Counted from the first letter of the stretch, positions 27,065 through 35,460 are shown. The stretch: DNA of 64,000 nucleotides from Vibrio gallaecicus (GCF_024347495.1 NZ_AP025490.1:1860001-1924000), one strand, 5' to 3'. Program-made: numbers and translations. The notes: a model not told the origin generated them from the letters alone.

Positions 27065-27559
27065 ATGTCCAAAGATTTCGATTTCACTACAGAATACACC
27101 CTCGATAAGCCCTTTTTTGCAGAGTGTTATGATCAAACTAGCCTTCCAGCTAAATTTCCAAAAGCCTATTTAAAAGGCATCCTTTTCCTTGTGTTTGGTG
27201 TGGTTCTATTAGAATTTGAGCTATTACCCAATGGCTACGTTGGCTGGTTCTTTATTGTTTTAAGTGTGATTGAGGCGTTCAGTGTTTACTGCAAAAGAAC
27301 CTGGTGGTTATGGCGACAAACCATCAGTTCGAGTTCAGGAAGCAAAGTAGTTTTTCAGGTTGATTCTGACGGTGTAAGTTATAAAAACGGGAAAAATACC
27401 CGTAACATCACCTGGAGTGAAATCGACCAACTTCAACAAACCGATTTAGGGCTTATCCTTCACATGGGTAAGCAGCGCCAATATGTCAGTAAATCTTGTT
27501 TAAATGATGAAGTAATTGAATTCATTCTCGATCAGCACGCAGCATCGAAAACGGACTAA
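27065..27559 (+). CDS. YcxB-like membrane protein
   Basis: A 164-residue protein with two adjacent membrane segments (about residues 38-58 and 60-80) followed by a soluble domain of the YcxB type (VDSDGVSYKNGKNTRNITWSEID near residue 98). The YcxB C-terminal domain is PH-like and of unknown function. No partner gene is evident: neighbours are an exported MBL protein and a convergent glyoxalase-fold gene. Confidence 0.7.
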   Translation: MSKDFDFTTEYTLDKPFFAECYDQTSLPAKFPKAYLKGILFLVFGVVLLEFELLPNGYVGWFFIVLSVIEAFSVYCKRTWWLWRQTISSSSGSKVVFQVDSDGVSYKNGKNTRNITWSEIDQLQQTDLGLILHMGKQRQYVSKSCLNDEVIEFILDQHAASKTD

Positions 27560-27654
27560 CATTACTGCTTTCAATGTCGTGACTAAGTGAAATTAGTCAT
27601 GACTTAGTCGGAGATTAGAAGGTTTCATACAAACACAGTTTAAATATCCCTAAA

Positions 27655-27690
27655 CAAAAAGAGGATTGATATTTCTACCAATCCTCTTTA
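27655..27690 (-). terminator. Terminator of the VOC-family gene
   Basis: An 11-bp inverted repeat (AAAGAGGATTG / CAATCCTCTTT); on the minus strand it is followed by a T-tract, so it serves the gene at 27737-28222. Confidence 0.75.
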
Positions 27691-27736
27691 GGGGGTGCTT
27701 CAGTTTTTCTACCTTACGTTAGGTAGGTAAACGCTA

Positions 27737-28222
27737 TTACTCGTAATCAGTCGCGTATGTTTCTTCGTATGTGTGCGAGTAAAGTTCGAATAGGTTGCCA
27801 AACGGGTCTTCTAAATAAACCATTTTCGCTTGCTTACTGTCGTCTTCTGGATGGTAGCGCATTACGTCCATGCGTACTTTTCCGCCGAATTTTTCTACTT
27901 TCTCCATCACGCCTTCAAAGTCATCTGTTTGTAGACAGAAGTGGAAGATGCCTAAGCGAGAAAAATCAACTTCGTGGCGTTCTTGGCGTTCTTTCATTTC
28001 AAACAGCTCAACACCAATACCATCAGAAGTCACTAAGTGGGCAATGTTAAAGCCTTTGAAGCCTTCACCGAATACGGCAATACACATTCGACCAATTGCT
28101 GATTCGCGCTCTTCGATTACTTTCGTGTTGTTCATTACGATTTTTAGACCAAGAGCCTGAGTGTAGAACTCTACCGCTTTATCCATATCGCCAACCATGA
28201 TGCCTACGTGGTTCATTTTCAT
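27737..28222 (-). CDS. VOC/glyoxalase-fold protein
   Basis: A 161-residue vicinal-oxygen-chelate protein. The two beta-alpha-beta-beta-beta modules are visible, opening with MNHVGIMVGDMDKAVEFYTQALGL. Candidate metal ligands include the His of MNHVG, Glu of VELFEM, His of IFHFCLQ and Glu of NLFELYSH. The family covers glyoxalases, extradiol dioxygenases and antibiotic-binding proteins; I cannot choose among them. The start at 28222 is chosen because GGAGCAAG precedes it and the fold begins there. The gene stands alone. Confidence 0.82.
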   Translation of the reverse strand: MKMNHVGIMVGDMDKAVEFYTQALGLKIVMNNTKVIEERESAIGRMCIAVFGEGFKGFNIAHLVTSDGIGVELFEMKERQERHEVDFSRLGIFHFCLQTDDFEGVMEKVEKFGGKVRMDVMRYHPEDDSKQAKMVYLEDPFGNLFELYSHTYEETYATDYE

Positions 28223-28566
28223 AACTTGCTCCAAATTCGTTTTTAATTCTGTATATGTTTCGTTTCGATGAAGAGAGTATATGGACACAAGTAAATTAAA
28301 TAAAATTATCGTATTTTATATTAATGATAATTTTACGTTATTTAAGCAATGTAATTTGAGAAGAACGTTAGTCTGCAAAAATGCTAATACGGTGTGGAAG
28401 GTGTCGGAAAAAAATCTACTCGATTCTGACGATTCTCAGTGCGGAGACTCAGAAACAAAATAGACACTACGGTTCGCTGCTTCGTATCTTAACCACCTAA
28501 TTCTTGTGGCTAAGTATGAAACGAGCACATAACCCAACCGCCTTAACTTGCGGGATAGTCATGTAG
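28223..28566. other. Intergenic region
   Basis: About 340 bases with no supported gene. A 60-codon plus-strand frame (28281-28463) lacks a ribosome site and does not resemble protein. I see no clear regulatory structure. Confidence 0.4.
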
Positions 28567-28908
28567 TTAAAAGGAACTATATGAAGATGGCTCTGCTTTT
28601 TCTTCGTTCCAGCCTAATAGCTCTATGTTTACCAATTTTTTCCGCTTTTCATTACACAAAGAAGCAATATTGATAACTGGTAGCTGACTCCGAAACTGGG
28701 CGGTAAGGATTACTTTTTTGCTTTCGCTAAGATTTAAGCTGCAGGCTTCCAAAATCATCGTTGTATCCAGCTTATGCGCATCTTCTATGACTCGAATATT
28801 CGCGCAGTTTTTATATGGTTCGAGCAACCAAGTTACAGCGGTTTCTTCAGGAGTACTAAGCACAATGACATCTTTTGAATCAATAAGTTGTTCCAACTCA
28901 ACCAACAT
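28567..28908 (-). CDS. Hypothetical protein, 113 aa
   Basis: A small soluble protein I do not recognise. It starts MLVELEQLIDSKDVIVLST with AAAGGGA upstream of the ATG, and has alternating beta-like and alpha-like segments (NIRVIEDAHKLDTTMILEA, KKVILTAQFRSQLPVINIAS), suggesting a small alpha/beta fold. It contains three cysteines and no signal peptide. It stands alone upstream of the VOC gene on the same strand. The ribosome site and protein-like composition support a real gene. Confidence 0.55.
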   Translation of the reverse strand: MLVELEQLIDSKDVIVLSTPEETAVTWLLEPYKNCANIRVIEDAHKLDTTMILEACSLNLSESKKVILTAQFRSQLPVINIASLCNEKRKKLVNIELLGWNEEKAEPSSYSSF

Positions 28909-28995
28909 AGATTAGTCCCTTTGACTTAATTAACTGTCCTCTACTTTGCTATAAATAGCCTTACTATTCTAGCCTCGACAACCGCTGTTTTTACT

Positions 28996-29032
28996 AAAAA
29001 GCCGTTAGATGGGAGATCTAACAGCTTTATTT
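28996..29032 (-). terminator. Terminator of the GST gene
   Basis: An inverted repeat around GTTAGAT / ATCTAAC, extended by AAAGC / GCTTT, with five T residues following on the minus strand. Confidence 0.65.
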
Positions 29033-29100
29033 ATAATCATACGACAGATTTAATCATCGCTAAGATGCGGGCTATTTAGCTGAATGGCTTGCTCTATCAA

Positions 29101-29778
29101 TTATGCTTTTGGGTAGTTTGAAGGGAAAAATGCACGTCGCGCTTCTTCATCAAATTCACTCTTAAATTCAACATCTTTTGCGATATCACGAGCACGTAGT
29201 GCTGCTGGTCGGCTATTCACTGCATCAAACCAACGGTTTAGATTCGGATAAGGTGCTAACCCTTCTTCGCCCAGTACCACAGTAGCTTTATCTAGCCATC
29301 CCCAAGCCGCCACATCAACCAAAGTAAATTCATTGCCCACGATAAACTCGCGTCCATCCATATGAGCTTCAAGCACTTCATAGTGACGCTCGGCTTCACG
29401 TAAGTAACGGTTTACTGCGTAATCTTGACCTTTAGGTGCCGCGTGGCGAAAGTGAACAGATTGACCAGAAAATGGACCAAGACCCGAAGCTATAAACATT
29501 AACCAAGAAAGTAATTCTGCACGGTCTTCTGCTTGCCCTCCTAATTTTCCTGTTTTTTCTGAAAGGTAAAGGAGGATGGCATTTGAATCAAAAACACGCT
29601 GACCGTCATCTTCAATCGCTGGTGTTTTTCCGTTTGGATTAATCAGCCGATATTCTGCGGTATGTTGGTCACCTTTAAGTGTATCAACAGGAACAAGTTG
29701 GAAATCCAAACCTGTCTCTTCTAGAAATAAAGCAACTTTCATTGGGTTGGGTGTCTGGTGGAAATAGAAGTTAAGCAT
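29101..29778 (-). CDS. Glutathione S-transferase (YfcG/YghU-like)
   Basis: A 225-residue GST. The N-terminal thioredoxin-fold domain contains TPNPMKVALFLEETGLDF and the glutathione gamma-glutamyl contact NPNGKTPAI and FDSNAILLYLSEKTG; the C-terminal helical domain follows. The asparagine/threonine-rich N-terminus resembles the nu-class disulfide-bond reductases YfcG/YghU, which lack a conventional Ser or Tyr nucleophile. The start is the ATG at 29778; the frame is open nine codons further. It is divergent from a DsbA-family gene with shared GAAC-N4-GTTC palindromes, suggesting co-regulation in thiol stress. Confidence 0.87.
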   Translation of the reverse strand: MLNFYFHQTPNPMKVALFLEETGLDFQLVPVDTLKGDQHTAEYRLINPNGKTPAIEDDGQRVFDSNAILLYLSEKTGKLGGQAEDRAELLSWLMFIASGLGPFSGQSVHFRHAAPKGQDYAVNRYLREAERHYEVLEAHMDGREFIVGNEFTLVDVAAWGWLDKATVVLGEEGLAPYPNLNRWFDAVNSRPAALRARDIAKDVEFKSEFDEEARRAFFPSNYPKA

Positions 29779-29871
29779 AATGTGACCCTTTTTTAGGACT
29801 GTCATTCAGTTTTATATAGAACTCATTTGAGGCAACGCTGCCCTTTGATAAAAGAAACACTACACCAACAA

Positions 29872-29883
29872 GAACGACCGTTC
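29872..29883. promoter_or_regulatory. Palindromic operator GAACGACCGTTC
   Basis: A GAAC-N4-GTTC inverted repeat about 95 bases upstream of the GST start. It is one of three such sites in this intergenic region and is nearly the reverse complement of the one before the DsbA-family gene. A TetR-type regulator is a likely binder; it is not obvious which. Confidence 0.55.
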
Positions 29884-29894
29884 AATAATTAAAT

Positions 29895-29908
29895 TGAACA
29901 TATGTTCA
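29895..29908. promoter_or_regulatory. Palindrome TGAACATATGTTCA
   Basis: A perfect 14-bp palindrome containing the same GAAC-N4-GTTC half-sites, 11 bases from the first site. Confidence 0.5.
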
Positions 29909-30094
29909 TGTTGTTAATTTTTAGCTTAAGACAATTAATTTTCGCCTAGTCCTCCCAATAACTAACGCGTAAATTACGGCAGTAAAGTAACAGCGATGAA
30001 AAGTCATTAATTAATACCGCTACAAACAAAAACTTTGGGGAAACTAAAAAGTGCTTTCCTTGGTAGTTAATTAGTGACAGTATCATTAGAATTA

Positions 30095-30108
30095 TGAACA
30101 GTCGTTCA
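30095..30108. promoter_or_regulatory. Palindromic operator TGAACAGTCGTTCA
   Basis: A TGAAC-N4-GTTCA inverted repeat ending 30 bases before the DsbA-family start codon, where a bound repressor would block transcription or initiation. Confidence 0.55.
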
Positions 30109-30138
30109 ATTTATTTATGAAAATACATGTGGTGTGTT

Positions 30139-30789
30139 ATGAACAATAAGATAAAGCTAGAAATCATCTCTGATGTTGTCTGCCCTTGGTGCATCATTGG
30201 CTATAACAATCTCCAAGCCGCAATCCAAGAGCTCAACATTGCAGATAAAATTGATATTGAATGGCTACCCTTCGAACTAAACCCAGACATGCCTGTTGAA
30301 GGTGAAAACTTACGAGCTCATATACAAAGAAAATACGGTTCTAGCCCAGAAGAAAGTGCACAAGCGCGTATTCGCATTGCACAAGCAGGCGCAGAACACG
30401 GGTTCAAGTTTACTTACTTCGACGACATGAAAATGGTCAATACGTTAGAGGCTCACGTCCTGCTTGATTATGCGAAAACTGAGGGTAAACAAACCGAACT
30501 TAAGCTTAGATTGTTCACTGCATTTTTCAGCGAACAAAAAGACGTGTCGAACCATGAAACATTGAGAAATGAATTAACAGCAGTTGGGTTAGATGCTGAT
30601 GAAGGTATGTCTTGGTTAGACAAACCTAAGCTTAAAGAAAGGATCCGCATGCAAGAAGCCCAGTGGCAACAACATGGAGTGTCTGGCGTTCCTACTGTTG
30701 TTTTTAACCGTGAATCCGCTGTCACTGGTGCTCATCCAGTTGAGAACTACAAACAGTTTTTAACTGAGTTAATGAACAAGCGGAACTAA
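30139..30789 (+). CDS. DsbA-family oxidoreductase (FrnE/HCCA isomerase type)
   Basis: A 216-residue thioredoxin-fold protein without signal peptide, so cytoplasmic. The active site VVCPWCIIG (CPWC, residues 15-18) and the conserved cis-Pro region GVSGVPTVVFN near residue 183 place it in the FrnE/polyketide-isomerase branch of the DsbA family. These act as disulfide oxidoreductases in oxidative or metal stress. The start is the ATG at 30139; the frame extends four codons further. It is divergent from a GST gene, with palindromes suggesting joint control. Confidence 0.85.
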   Translation: MNNKIKLEIISDVVCPWCIIGYNNLQAAIQELNIADKIDIEWLPFELNPDMPVEGENLRAHIQRKYGSSPEESAQARIRIAQAGAEHGFKFTYFDDMKMVNTLEAHVLLDYAKTEGKQTELKLRLFTAFFSEQKDVSNHETLRNELTAVGLDADEGMSWLDKPKLKERIRMQEAQWQQHGVSGVPTVVFNRESAVTGAHPVENYKQFLTELMNKRN

Positions 30790-30836
30790 CTGTTCACAAT
30801 AATTTGCTTAGCTGATGCTTCAACCCTATCGGCTAA

Positions 30837-30868
30837 GCAGTTAAGCAGTTAAGCAGTTAAGCAGTTAA
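30837..30868. repeat. Four tandem copies of GCAGTTAA
   Basis: Four exact 8-bp units in the gap after the DsbA-family gene. A slippage-type simple repeat with no evident function. Confidence 0.9.
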
Positions 30869-30953
30869 AGAATATGGATTAGCACCGTTAAGTTTTTAGG
30901 ATATAAACTAAGCTTGGAAAGATAGTAAGCTGAGTAAGTGTTCAATGTGTTAA

Positions 30954-31835
30954 CTAGAACGAATCCCCATACTGCTCAATTACATTATCTATTCTTTGGA
31001 TACAAGTAAGCTTGAATTCTTCAGAACGAGAAGACATCAAAAATTCCAGTTGGCTGGTAAGGTCCACCAGCTCCGCTCGCTCCTTCCAATCAGAAGGTAA
31101 GTCCATTCCACCTTCTCGAAGCCCATTTGCTATTTCCGAATGGAAGCTTTGTGGTGTGTTCCTCAACAGATTACCTATATCCATATAAGGTGTTCCTGCT
31201 AAAGCAAATTCCCAATCGATCACTCCACTTAAGTGCCCTTCATGAATAAGAATATTTGTAGGGTTAAAATCTCCGTGCACAAAGCAAGTATGTGAATCCA
31301 ATTCTTCTAATAGTTGAGCTTTGTTGCAAAGCAACGTTAAGAGCTTCTCTTTTCTTTCAACCCCTAGGCGTTTTGCTAAACCTGCATTTTCTAGTGAGCT
31401 ATGAATGAACCCCTGAACACCACCGAAGTCGAAAGCCGAAATAGAACCATCTTCTTCTATCGACCCTGACGCATCAAAAATAACGCTAGAAAGCTGAGCA
31501 ATAGCCACACCAGCAAGACGTGAATACTCGGGTACACTTTCTAGGTTCCGACCATTTAAAAATTCTAATACAACAATGGCAGCGTTTTCATAAAGTACCT
31601 TAGGAACTTTCACGCACTGTTGCGCCAGCTCCATAACTCGAAGCTCTTTTGAGTTAGGACCTGAGTTAGATACCCTTGCAACGACCACCGTGCCATCACT
31701 CAGTGTTAGCTTATAATTTGAATTACATTTACCCAGAGGAAATAGGCTAGAAGATACGAGCGTTCGCCCTTCTAAATATTCCGATAGGCTCTCTTCATCC
31801 AGAGGCAAAATCGGATTTCTTCGATCGTTATCCAT
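30954..31835 (-). CDS. APH/choline kinase-fold phosphotransferase
   Basis: A 293-residue kinase-fold protein of the aminoglycoside phosphotransferase family. The catalytic loop CFVHGDFNPTNILI near residue 182 has the catalytic Asp and Asn, and the metal-binding Asp lies in GVIDWEFALAGTPYMDIG near residue 204. The N-terminal lobe carries VVVARVSN as the likely ATP-lysine region, with Arg where Lys is usual. The substrate may be a small alcohol or antibiotic. It follows a TetR gene on the same strand after about 40 bases, so it may be in the same operon. The start at 31835 is an ATG; the frame extends only to a TTG. Confidence 0.8.
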   Translation of the reverse strand: MDNDRRNPILPLDEESLSEYLEGRTLVSSSLFPLGKCNSNYKLTLSDGTVVVARVSNSGPNSKELRVMELAQQCVKVPKVLYENAAIVVLEFLNGRNLESVPEYSRLAGVAIAQLSSVIFDASGSIEEDGSISAFDFGGVQGFIHSSLENAGLAKRLGVERKEKLLTLLCNKAQLLEELDSHTCFVHGDFNPTNILIHEGHLSGVIDWEFALAGTPYMDIGNLLRNTPQSFHSEIANGLREGGMDLPSDWKERAELVDLTSQLEFLMSSRSEEFKLTCIQRIDNVIEQYGDSF

Positions 31836-31876
31836 AATACACTCAATCCTTAATCTCAATTACTATTTCTAACCAA

Positions 31877-32422
31877 TTATTCTCTGCAGTTCGGGATGTT
31901 CAAAACCCACTGAACAATGTCTTCAATTTTTGTTTGTTCACCATTGAAAAGGCGCATAGTAAGTCCGCCAAACAATAGCGCATAAGCCTGATCTGCATGA
32001 CTGTCTCCTACGATATTGCCGAGCTCCCCCTTAAACTTCTGGTTAGCAATGGCTAGTAAGCTATCTTCACTTACCTGCTGGGCGCTCCTATCCTTGGTGT
32101 AATCAAGCATTAAGGTAAGTTCACCTCGAAAGCGATTATCCAATGTAGTAACGAGCTTAATGAGCATTGCTTTTTTGTCTTGCGGGACATCTTCACCTTC
32201 AGCTAGCCCATAAAGTGAAGTCGGCTCTAAAAACACCTCAGTGCTCGCCTTAAATAACTCTTCTTTGCTGGTAAAGTAATGATATAAAGCACTTTTGGAA
32301 AGTCCAAGTGCTTCTGCAATACCCCGCATCCCTAAGCCATTTACACCATGTTCAGTAAAAATATCTACCGCTTTTATCGCAAGTTCACGTCGATACGCTT
32401 CTCGGTCAACAATCTTCGGCAT
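31877..32422 (-). CDS. TetR/AcrR-family transcriptional regulator
   Basis: A 181-residue TetR repressor. The helix-turn-helix domain (residues about 6-55) is clear: FTEHGVNGLGMRGIAEALGL followed by SKSALYHYFTSKEELF. The C-terminal ligand-binding domain is short and not specific to a known class. It is upstream of the phosphotransferase gene and divergent from a membrane-protein gene. Three related palindromes between the two (32438, 32492 and 32547) probably are its operators. Confidence 0.87.
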   Translation of the reverse strand: MPKIVDREAYRRELAIKAVDIFTEHGVNGLGMRGIAEALGLSKSALYHYFTSKEELFKASTEVFLEPTSLYGLAEGEDVPQDKKAMLIKLVTTLDNRFRGELTLMLDYTKDRSAQQVSEDSLLAIANQKFKGELGNIVGDSHADQAYALLFGGLTMRLFNGEQTKIEDIVQWVLNIPNCRE

Positions 32423-32437
32423 TACGCCCTCCTTAAA

Positions 32438-32451
32438 AGTCCGTGTGGACT
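32438..32451. promoter_or_regulatory. Palindrome AGTCCGTGTGGACT upstream of tetR-family gene
   Basis: A 14-bp inverted repeat (AGTCC-N4-GGACT) 16 bases before the regulator start codon, a position suited to autorepression. It shares 10 of 14 bases with the site at 32547. Confidence 0.55.
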
Positions 32452-32491
32452 ATATTAATTTTACACCCCTAAGTCTAATTAAAATTATTTT

Positions 32492-32505
32492 AGTACAGTC
32501 GGTCT
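32492..32505. promoter_or_regulatory. Partial third operator copy AGTACAGTCGGTCT
   Basis: An imperfect copy of the same motif, with one intact half-site GGTCT, midway between the regulator and the membrane-protein gene. Confidence 0.35.
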
Positions 32506-32546
32506 AAAATATTTGACAGCTTGTTGAATGATCGCATATTCTTTTT

Positions 32547-32560
32547 GGACCGGGTGGTCT
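32547..32560. promoter_or_regulatory. Palindrome GGACCGGGTGGTCT upstream of membrane-protein gene
   Basis: An inverted repeat (GACC-N4-GGTC core) followed by a TTATAA-like sequence, about 75 bases before the membrane-protein gene. It is likely bound by the divergent TetR regulator. Confidence 0.55.
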
Positions 32561-32636
32561 TTATAATTTTTCTAAAGACTACTAATCAATGAAAATATTG
32601 AAAATATGCTCGTTCATAAAAGAGAAAGGAAGAATG

Positions 32637-33254
32637 ATGTCACAAGATAAAACGACGATTAAAGGTGCCCATTTAAACTGGAATTGCGAAGGAAAATTCA
32701 ACTTCACTACTGGGTTTGGCGCAACTAAAACTGAATCCATAATTGCCAGCTATTCTGCGTTTATCGCTCCGGTGATCCTTTACTTCTTTGCTTGGGAATC
32801 TCTTGGCTGGAGTTGGTTACAAGTGATAGTGGCATCTGTGCTAACTCTAGATATGATTGGCGGCGTATTGAGTAATTCACTGGGTTCGATGAAACGCTTT
32901 CTACATACTGACCAATCACTGGAACTCACCTGGCTAGGTAAATTAGTGGGCAGCAGGTTCCTATTTCCTGCGATTCATTTCCAGCTTTTCGCTATACCAC
33001 TTTGCTTTGATATTGCTTGGTCTTATGCCTTCTTTTGGTATGGCGCGATGATGGCATCTATCATATTCATCCACTTCATGCCTATGTACCTACACCGCCC
33101 GATTGCGTTACTGATCGTTATGTTGTCGATTATTTTATCTAACATCATTACTTCACCTACCGGTCTTGAATGGATAGCGCCTATCTTCATGATCAAATTA
33201 GTGTTGTCGCACGGTGTAAGAGAAGAGCCTTACCGCCCAACTTTAGTGGATTAA
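32637..33254 (+). CDS. Integral membrane protein of unknown function
   Basis: A 205-residue protein with about five or six hydrophobic segments (roughly residues 34-56, 60-80, 105-125, 128-150, 155-175). It has a hydrophilic N-terminus and conserved-looking aromatic stretches (HFQLFAIPLCFDIAW, FIHFMPMYLHRP) rich in His. I do not recognise the family. AAGGA precedes two adjacent ATGs (32634 and 32637); the second has the better spacing. It is divergent from the TetR regulator and sits behind its putative operator, so it is probably the main regulated target. Confidence 0.7.
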   Translation: MSQDKTTIKGAHLNWNCEGKFNFTTGFGATKTESIIASYSAFIAPVILYFFAWESLGWSWLQVIVASVLTLDMIGGVLSNSLGSMKRFLHTDQSLELTWLGKLVGSRFLFPAIHFQLFAIPLCFDIAWSYAFFWYGAMMASIIFIHFMPMYLHRPIALLIVMLSIILSNIITSPTGLEWIAPIFMIKLVLSHGVREEPYRPTLVD

Positions 33255-33295
33255 ACTCACGTTAACTAAGCAAGCTTGTAATGGTGCGAAGACAA

Positions 33296-33327
33296 TTGTC
33301 GAGCATTTTGCTGAAGCTGCTCGACAA
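33296..33327. other. Hairpin after the membrane-protein gene
   Basis: A perfect 10-bp inverted repeat TTGTCGAGCA / TGCTCGACAA without a T-tract. It could act as an mRNA end or a weak terminator. Confidence 0.45.
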
Positions 33328-33344
33328 AGCTCATTCAAACTAGC

Positions 33345-33392
33345 TAACTCAAACAAACTAATTAACTCAAACAAACTAATTAACTCAAACAA
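33345..33392. repeat. 18-bp tandem repeat
   Basis: Two exact copies and a partial third of TAACTCAAACAAACTAAT in the intergenic region before the MBL gene terminus. It looks like recent slippage duplication. Confidence 0.85.
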
Positions 33393-33421
33393 GCGGTCTC
33401 GATATTACTGAATCCAGAAAC

Positions 33422-34213
33422 TTAAAACGTTAAGCTCTCGCCATCTTCAGGGATAGAGACTTTCTCCAGTAAATTTTGCGCTTCAAGCGAGCGTTTTAAC
33501 GTCGCTCTATCCACAGGGCAATGGTTCAACGCTTCCATATGATTAGCAATAACTTTACCTGGGGACAAACGGATAAACTCCATCGCTTCATTGGTCGACA
33601 TCAATAATGGCTGCCCTACATCCATTTGAGCTTGTCCAGTAGCAACAACGGTAATATCTGGCTTTAGTTCACTTAATGCACGTTCAACATCTGGCGTTAA
33701 AACAGTATCACCACTGATGTAGATGCTTGGTTCATTAGGTAGCTCTAGGAAAAAACCGCAACCGTTCGCCATTACTTTATGAATCCAACCATGACCATGC
33801 TGAGCTGGTACTGCGGTAATGTTTCCACCCAAAAACTCAGTTGGAATCCATGGTTCTAGCCCGCTTTCAACAGACATGCCGTATTTCTCTAAATAAGCTT
33901 TATCTTTAGTTAACGTCGTAACTGGAATGGAATGTTTAATTAGAAATGCCTCCCCAGCAGAATCAAGATGGTCTCCATGCTGCAAAGGCTTGAAACCAAA
34001 TGTTTGGCTGTGAGTGACTAAACAGTGAGTCACCTTAGCTAATAGGTCCTGTGCATTTGACGGTAAATCAACGGTAGGGTTTTTAGCCGCTTTAAAGCGA
34101 AACACAGAAAATGGAGGCAGAGATCCTTGGTCCCCTAGCATTGGGTCAATCAAGATAAAGTGCTTGCCAGATTCAATAACAAACGTCGCGCTTCTTAGGT
34201 GATGAATTTTCAT
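33422..34213 (-). CDS. MBL-fold metallo-hydrolase (cytosolic)
   Basis: A 263-residue metallo-beta-lactamase-fold protein without signal peptide. The metal motif is THSQTFGFKPLQHGDHLD (residues about 65-85), with HGDHLD matching the second half of the HxHxDH pattern; SGDT (about 168) and a late NHMEALNHC contribute further ligands. The overall pattern resembles UPF0173/L-ascorbate-6-phosphate lactonase-like enzymes. It is divergent from a GlxA-type regulator (115-base gap), suggesting regulation by it. The substrate is unknown. Confidence 0.8.
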   Translation of the reverse strand: MKIHHLRSATFVIESGKHFILIDPMLGDQGSLPPFSVFRFKAAKNPTVDLPSNAQDLLAKVTHCLVTHSQTFGFKPLQHGDHLDSAGEAFLIKHSIPVTTLTKDKAYLEKYGMSVESGLEPWIPTEFLGGNITAVPAQHGHGWIHKVMANGCGFFLELPNEPSIYISGDTVLTPDVERALSELKPDITVVATGQAQMDVGQPLLMSTNEAMEFIRLSPGKVIANHMEALNHCPVDRATLKRSLEAQNLLEKVSIPEDGESLTF

Positions 34214-34328
34214 AATTATTTCCTGCCTTTCTAATTAATAATCACTGTCTGATCACTAGTATCCGATATCCCCTGAATATGCGACACTAGCCAAAAGGAC
34301 ACCTAACGCTCAAATTGGGTCAAATAGT

Positions 34329-35288
34329 ATGAAGAAAAATTCTATCGCTTTAGTGGCATTTGATAACATCAGCGCCTTTCATTTATCGGTTCCGTGTTTG
34401 GTTTTTCAGGACATTTTCATTGACCTAGAGCCAGCTTTTGAATTGACGATTTGTAGTGAAAGTGCGCATGATGTGGCATTAAGCTCAGGGTTTAATGCGT
34501 CCATCAATTCTGACCTTTCAGCGATAGATGGAGCGGATATTGTGGTGATTCCTAGCTGGCCCAACACGCTACCAGAGCCAAGCACAGAGTTGCTCGAAAA
34601 GCTTCAGAAGGCTTATCAACGAAATGCCACCATTGTTGGTCTGTGTCTTGGTGTTTATGTCATTGCCAAAGCTGGCTTACTCGATGGCAAGAAAGCGACG
34701 ACACATTGGGGCTTTAAAGATGTTTTCCAAGAAACCTTTCCCAGTGTCACTATGGATTGTGAGCATCTATTTATTGAACAGGGGAAAGTGCTGACTTCCG
34801 CAGGCACAGCCGCTTCCCTAGATTGCTGCTTACACTTAGTTAGAAAACTGTGTGGTAATGAAACCGCTTCTCATATTGCTCGTTCAATGGTTACTGCTCC
34901 ATTTCGTAGCGGTGGACAACAGCAATACATTCCAAGCCCAATACCAAATAAACCTCAAGCTGCAACCAGCTTTGGCTATGTGCTTGATGAGGTTATTCAG
35001 AATTTATCGGGAAGATATGATTTGGATACCCTCGCCGCCCGTTGCGCCATGAGCAGGCGAACATTCACTCGACAATTTAAGGCATCGTATGGGTGCACAT
35101 TTGGTGAGTGGTTATTGAATCATCGATTAGCGTGTACCCAGCAATTGCTCGAATCTACGGATTACTCAATCGCCACAATTGCCGAACTGTCTGGTATTGG
35201 GGCTGAAAGCTTACTGCGAAAACATTTTAAAAAGCGCTTTAATGTTTCCCCATCAGAATGGAGGCGAACTTTCAGAGGGAATTTGTAG
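34329..35288 (+). CDS. GlxA-family transcriptional regulator (DJ-1/PfpI plus AraC)
   Basis: A 319-residue regulator. Residues about 5-190 form a DJ-1/PfpI domain with the nucleophile-elbow-like IVGLCLGVYVIAKAGLLDGK containing Cys near residue 105; the rest (about 215-315) is an AraC-type double helix-turn-helix (LAARCAMSRRTFTRQFKASYG, AELSGIGAESLLRKHFKKRF). Such proteins usually sense small amines or similar ligands and activate adjacent genes. Divergent to the MBL gene, its probable target. A clear RBS is not visible before the ATG. Confidence 0.88.
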   Translation: MKKNSIALVAFDNISAFHLSVPCLVFQDIFIDLEPAFELTICSESAHDVALSSGFNASINSDLSAIDGADIVVIPSWPNTLPEPSTELLEKLQKAYQRNATIVGLCLGVYVIAKAGLLDGKKATTHWGFKDVFQETFPSVTMDCEHLFIEQGKVLTSAGTAASLDCCLHLVRKLCGNETASHIARSMVTAPFRSGGQQQYIPSPIPNKPQAATSFGYVLDEVIQNLSGRYDLDTLAARCAMSRRTFTRQFKASYGCTFGEWLLNHRLACTQQLLESTDYSIATIAELSGIGAESLLRKHFKKRFNVSPSEWRRTFRGNL

Positions 35289-35460
35289 GGTAATGACTCA
35301 ATCTACGTCTAATCTTTCTAAAAATGGGCTACGACTTTAAGTACGCTAAACACGTTCTCCATTGAGCTAGATGCTTAATTGAATGTCGTAATCGTATCCA
35401 TACTTTCTTGTAAAGGCGCTCTCTAGTCTGCTAGCTCTTTTGTGTCTAGGCATTCAATCG

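Noticed and set aside
28281..28463. 60-codon plus-strand frame after the VOC gene
   Set aside because: No ribosome site and it lies in the promoter region of the VOC gene.
33296..33327. Intrinsic terminator after the membrane-protein gene
   Set aside because: The stem is perfect but there is no T-tract on either side, so I listed it only as a hairpin.
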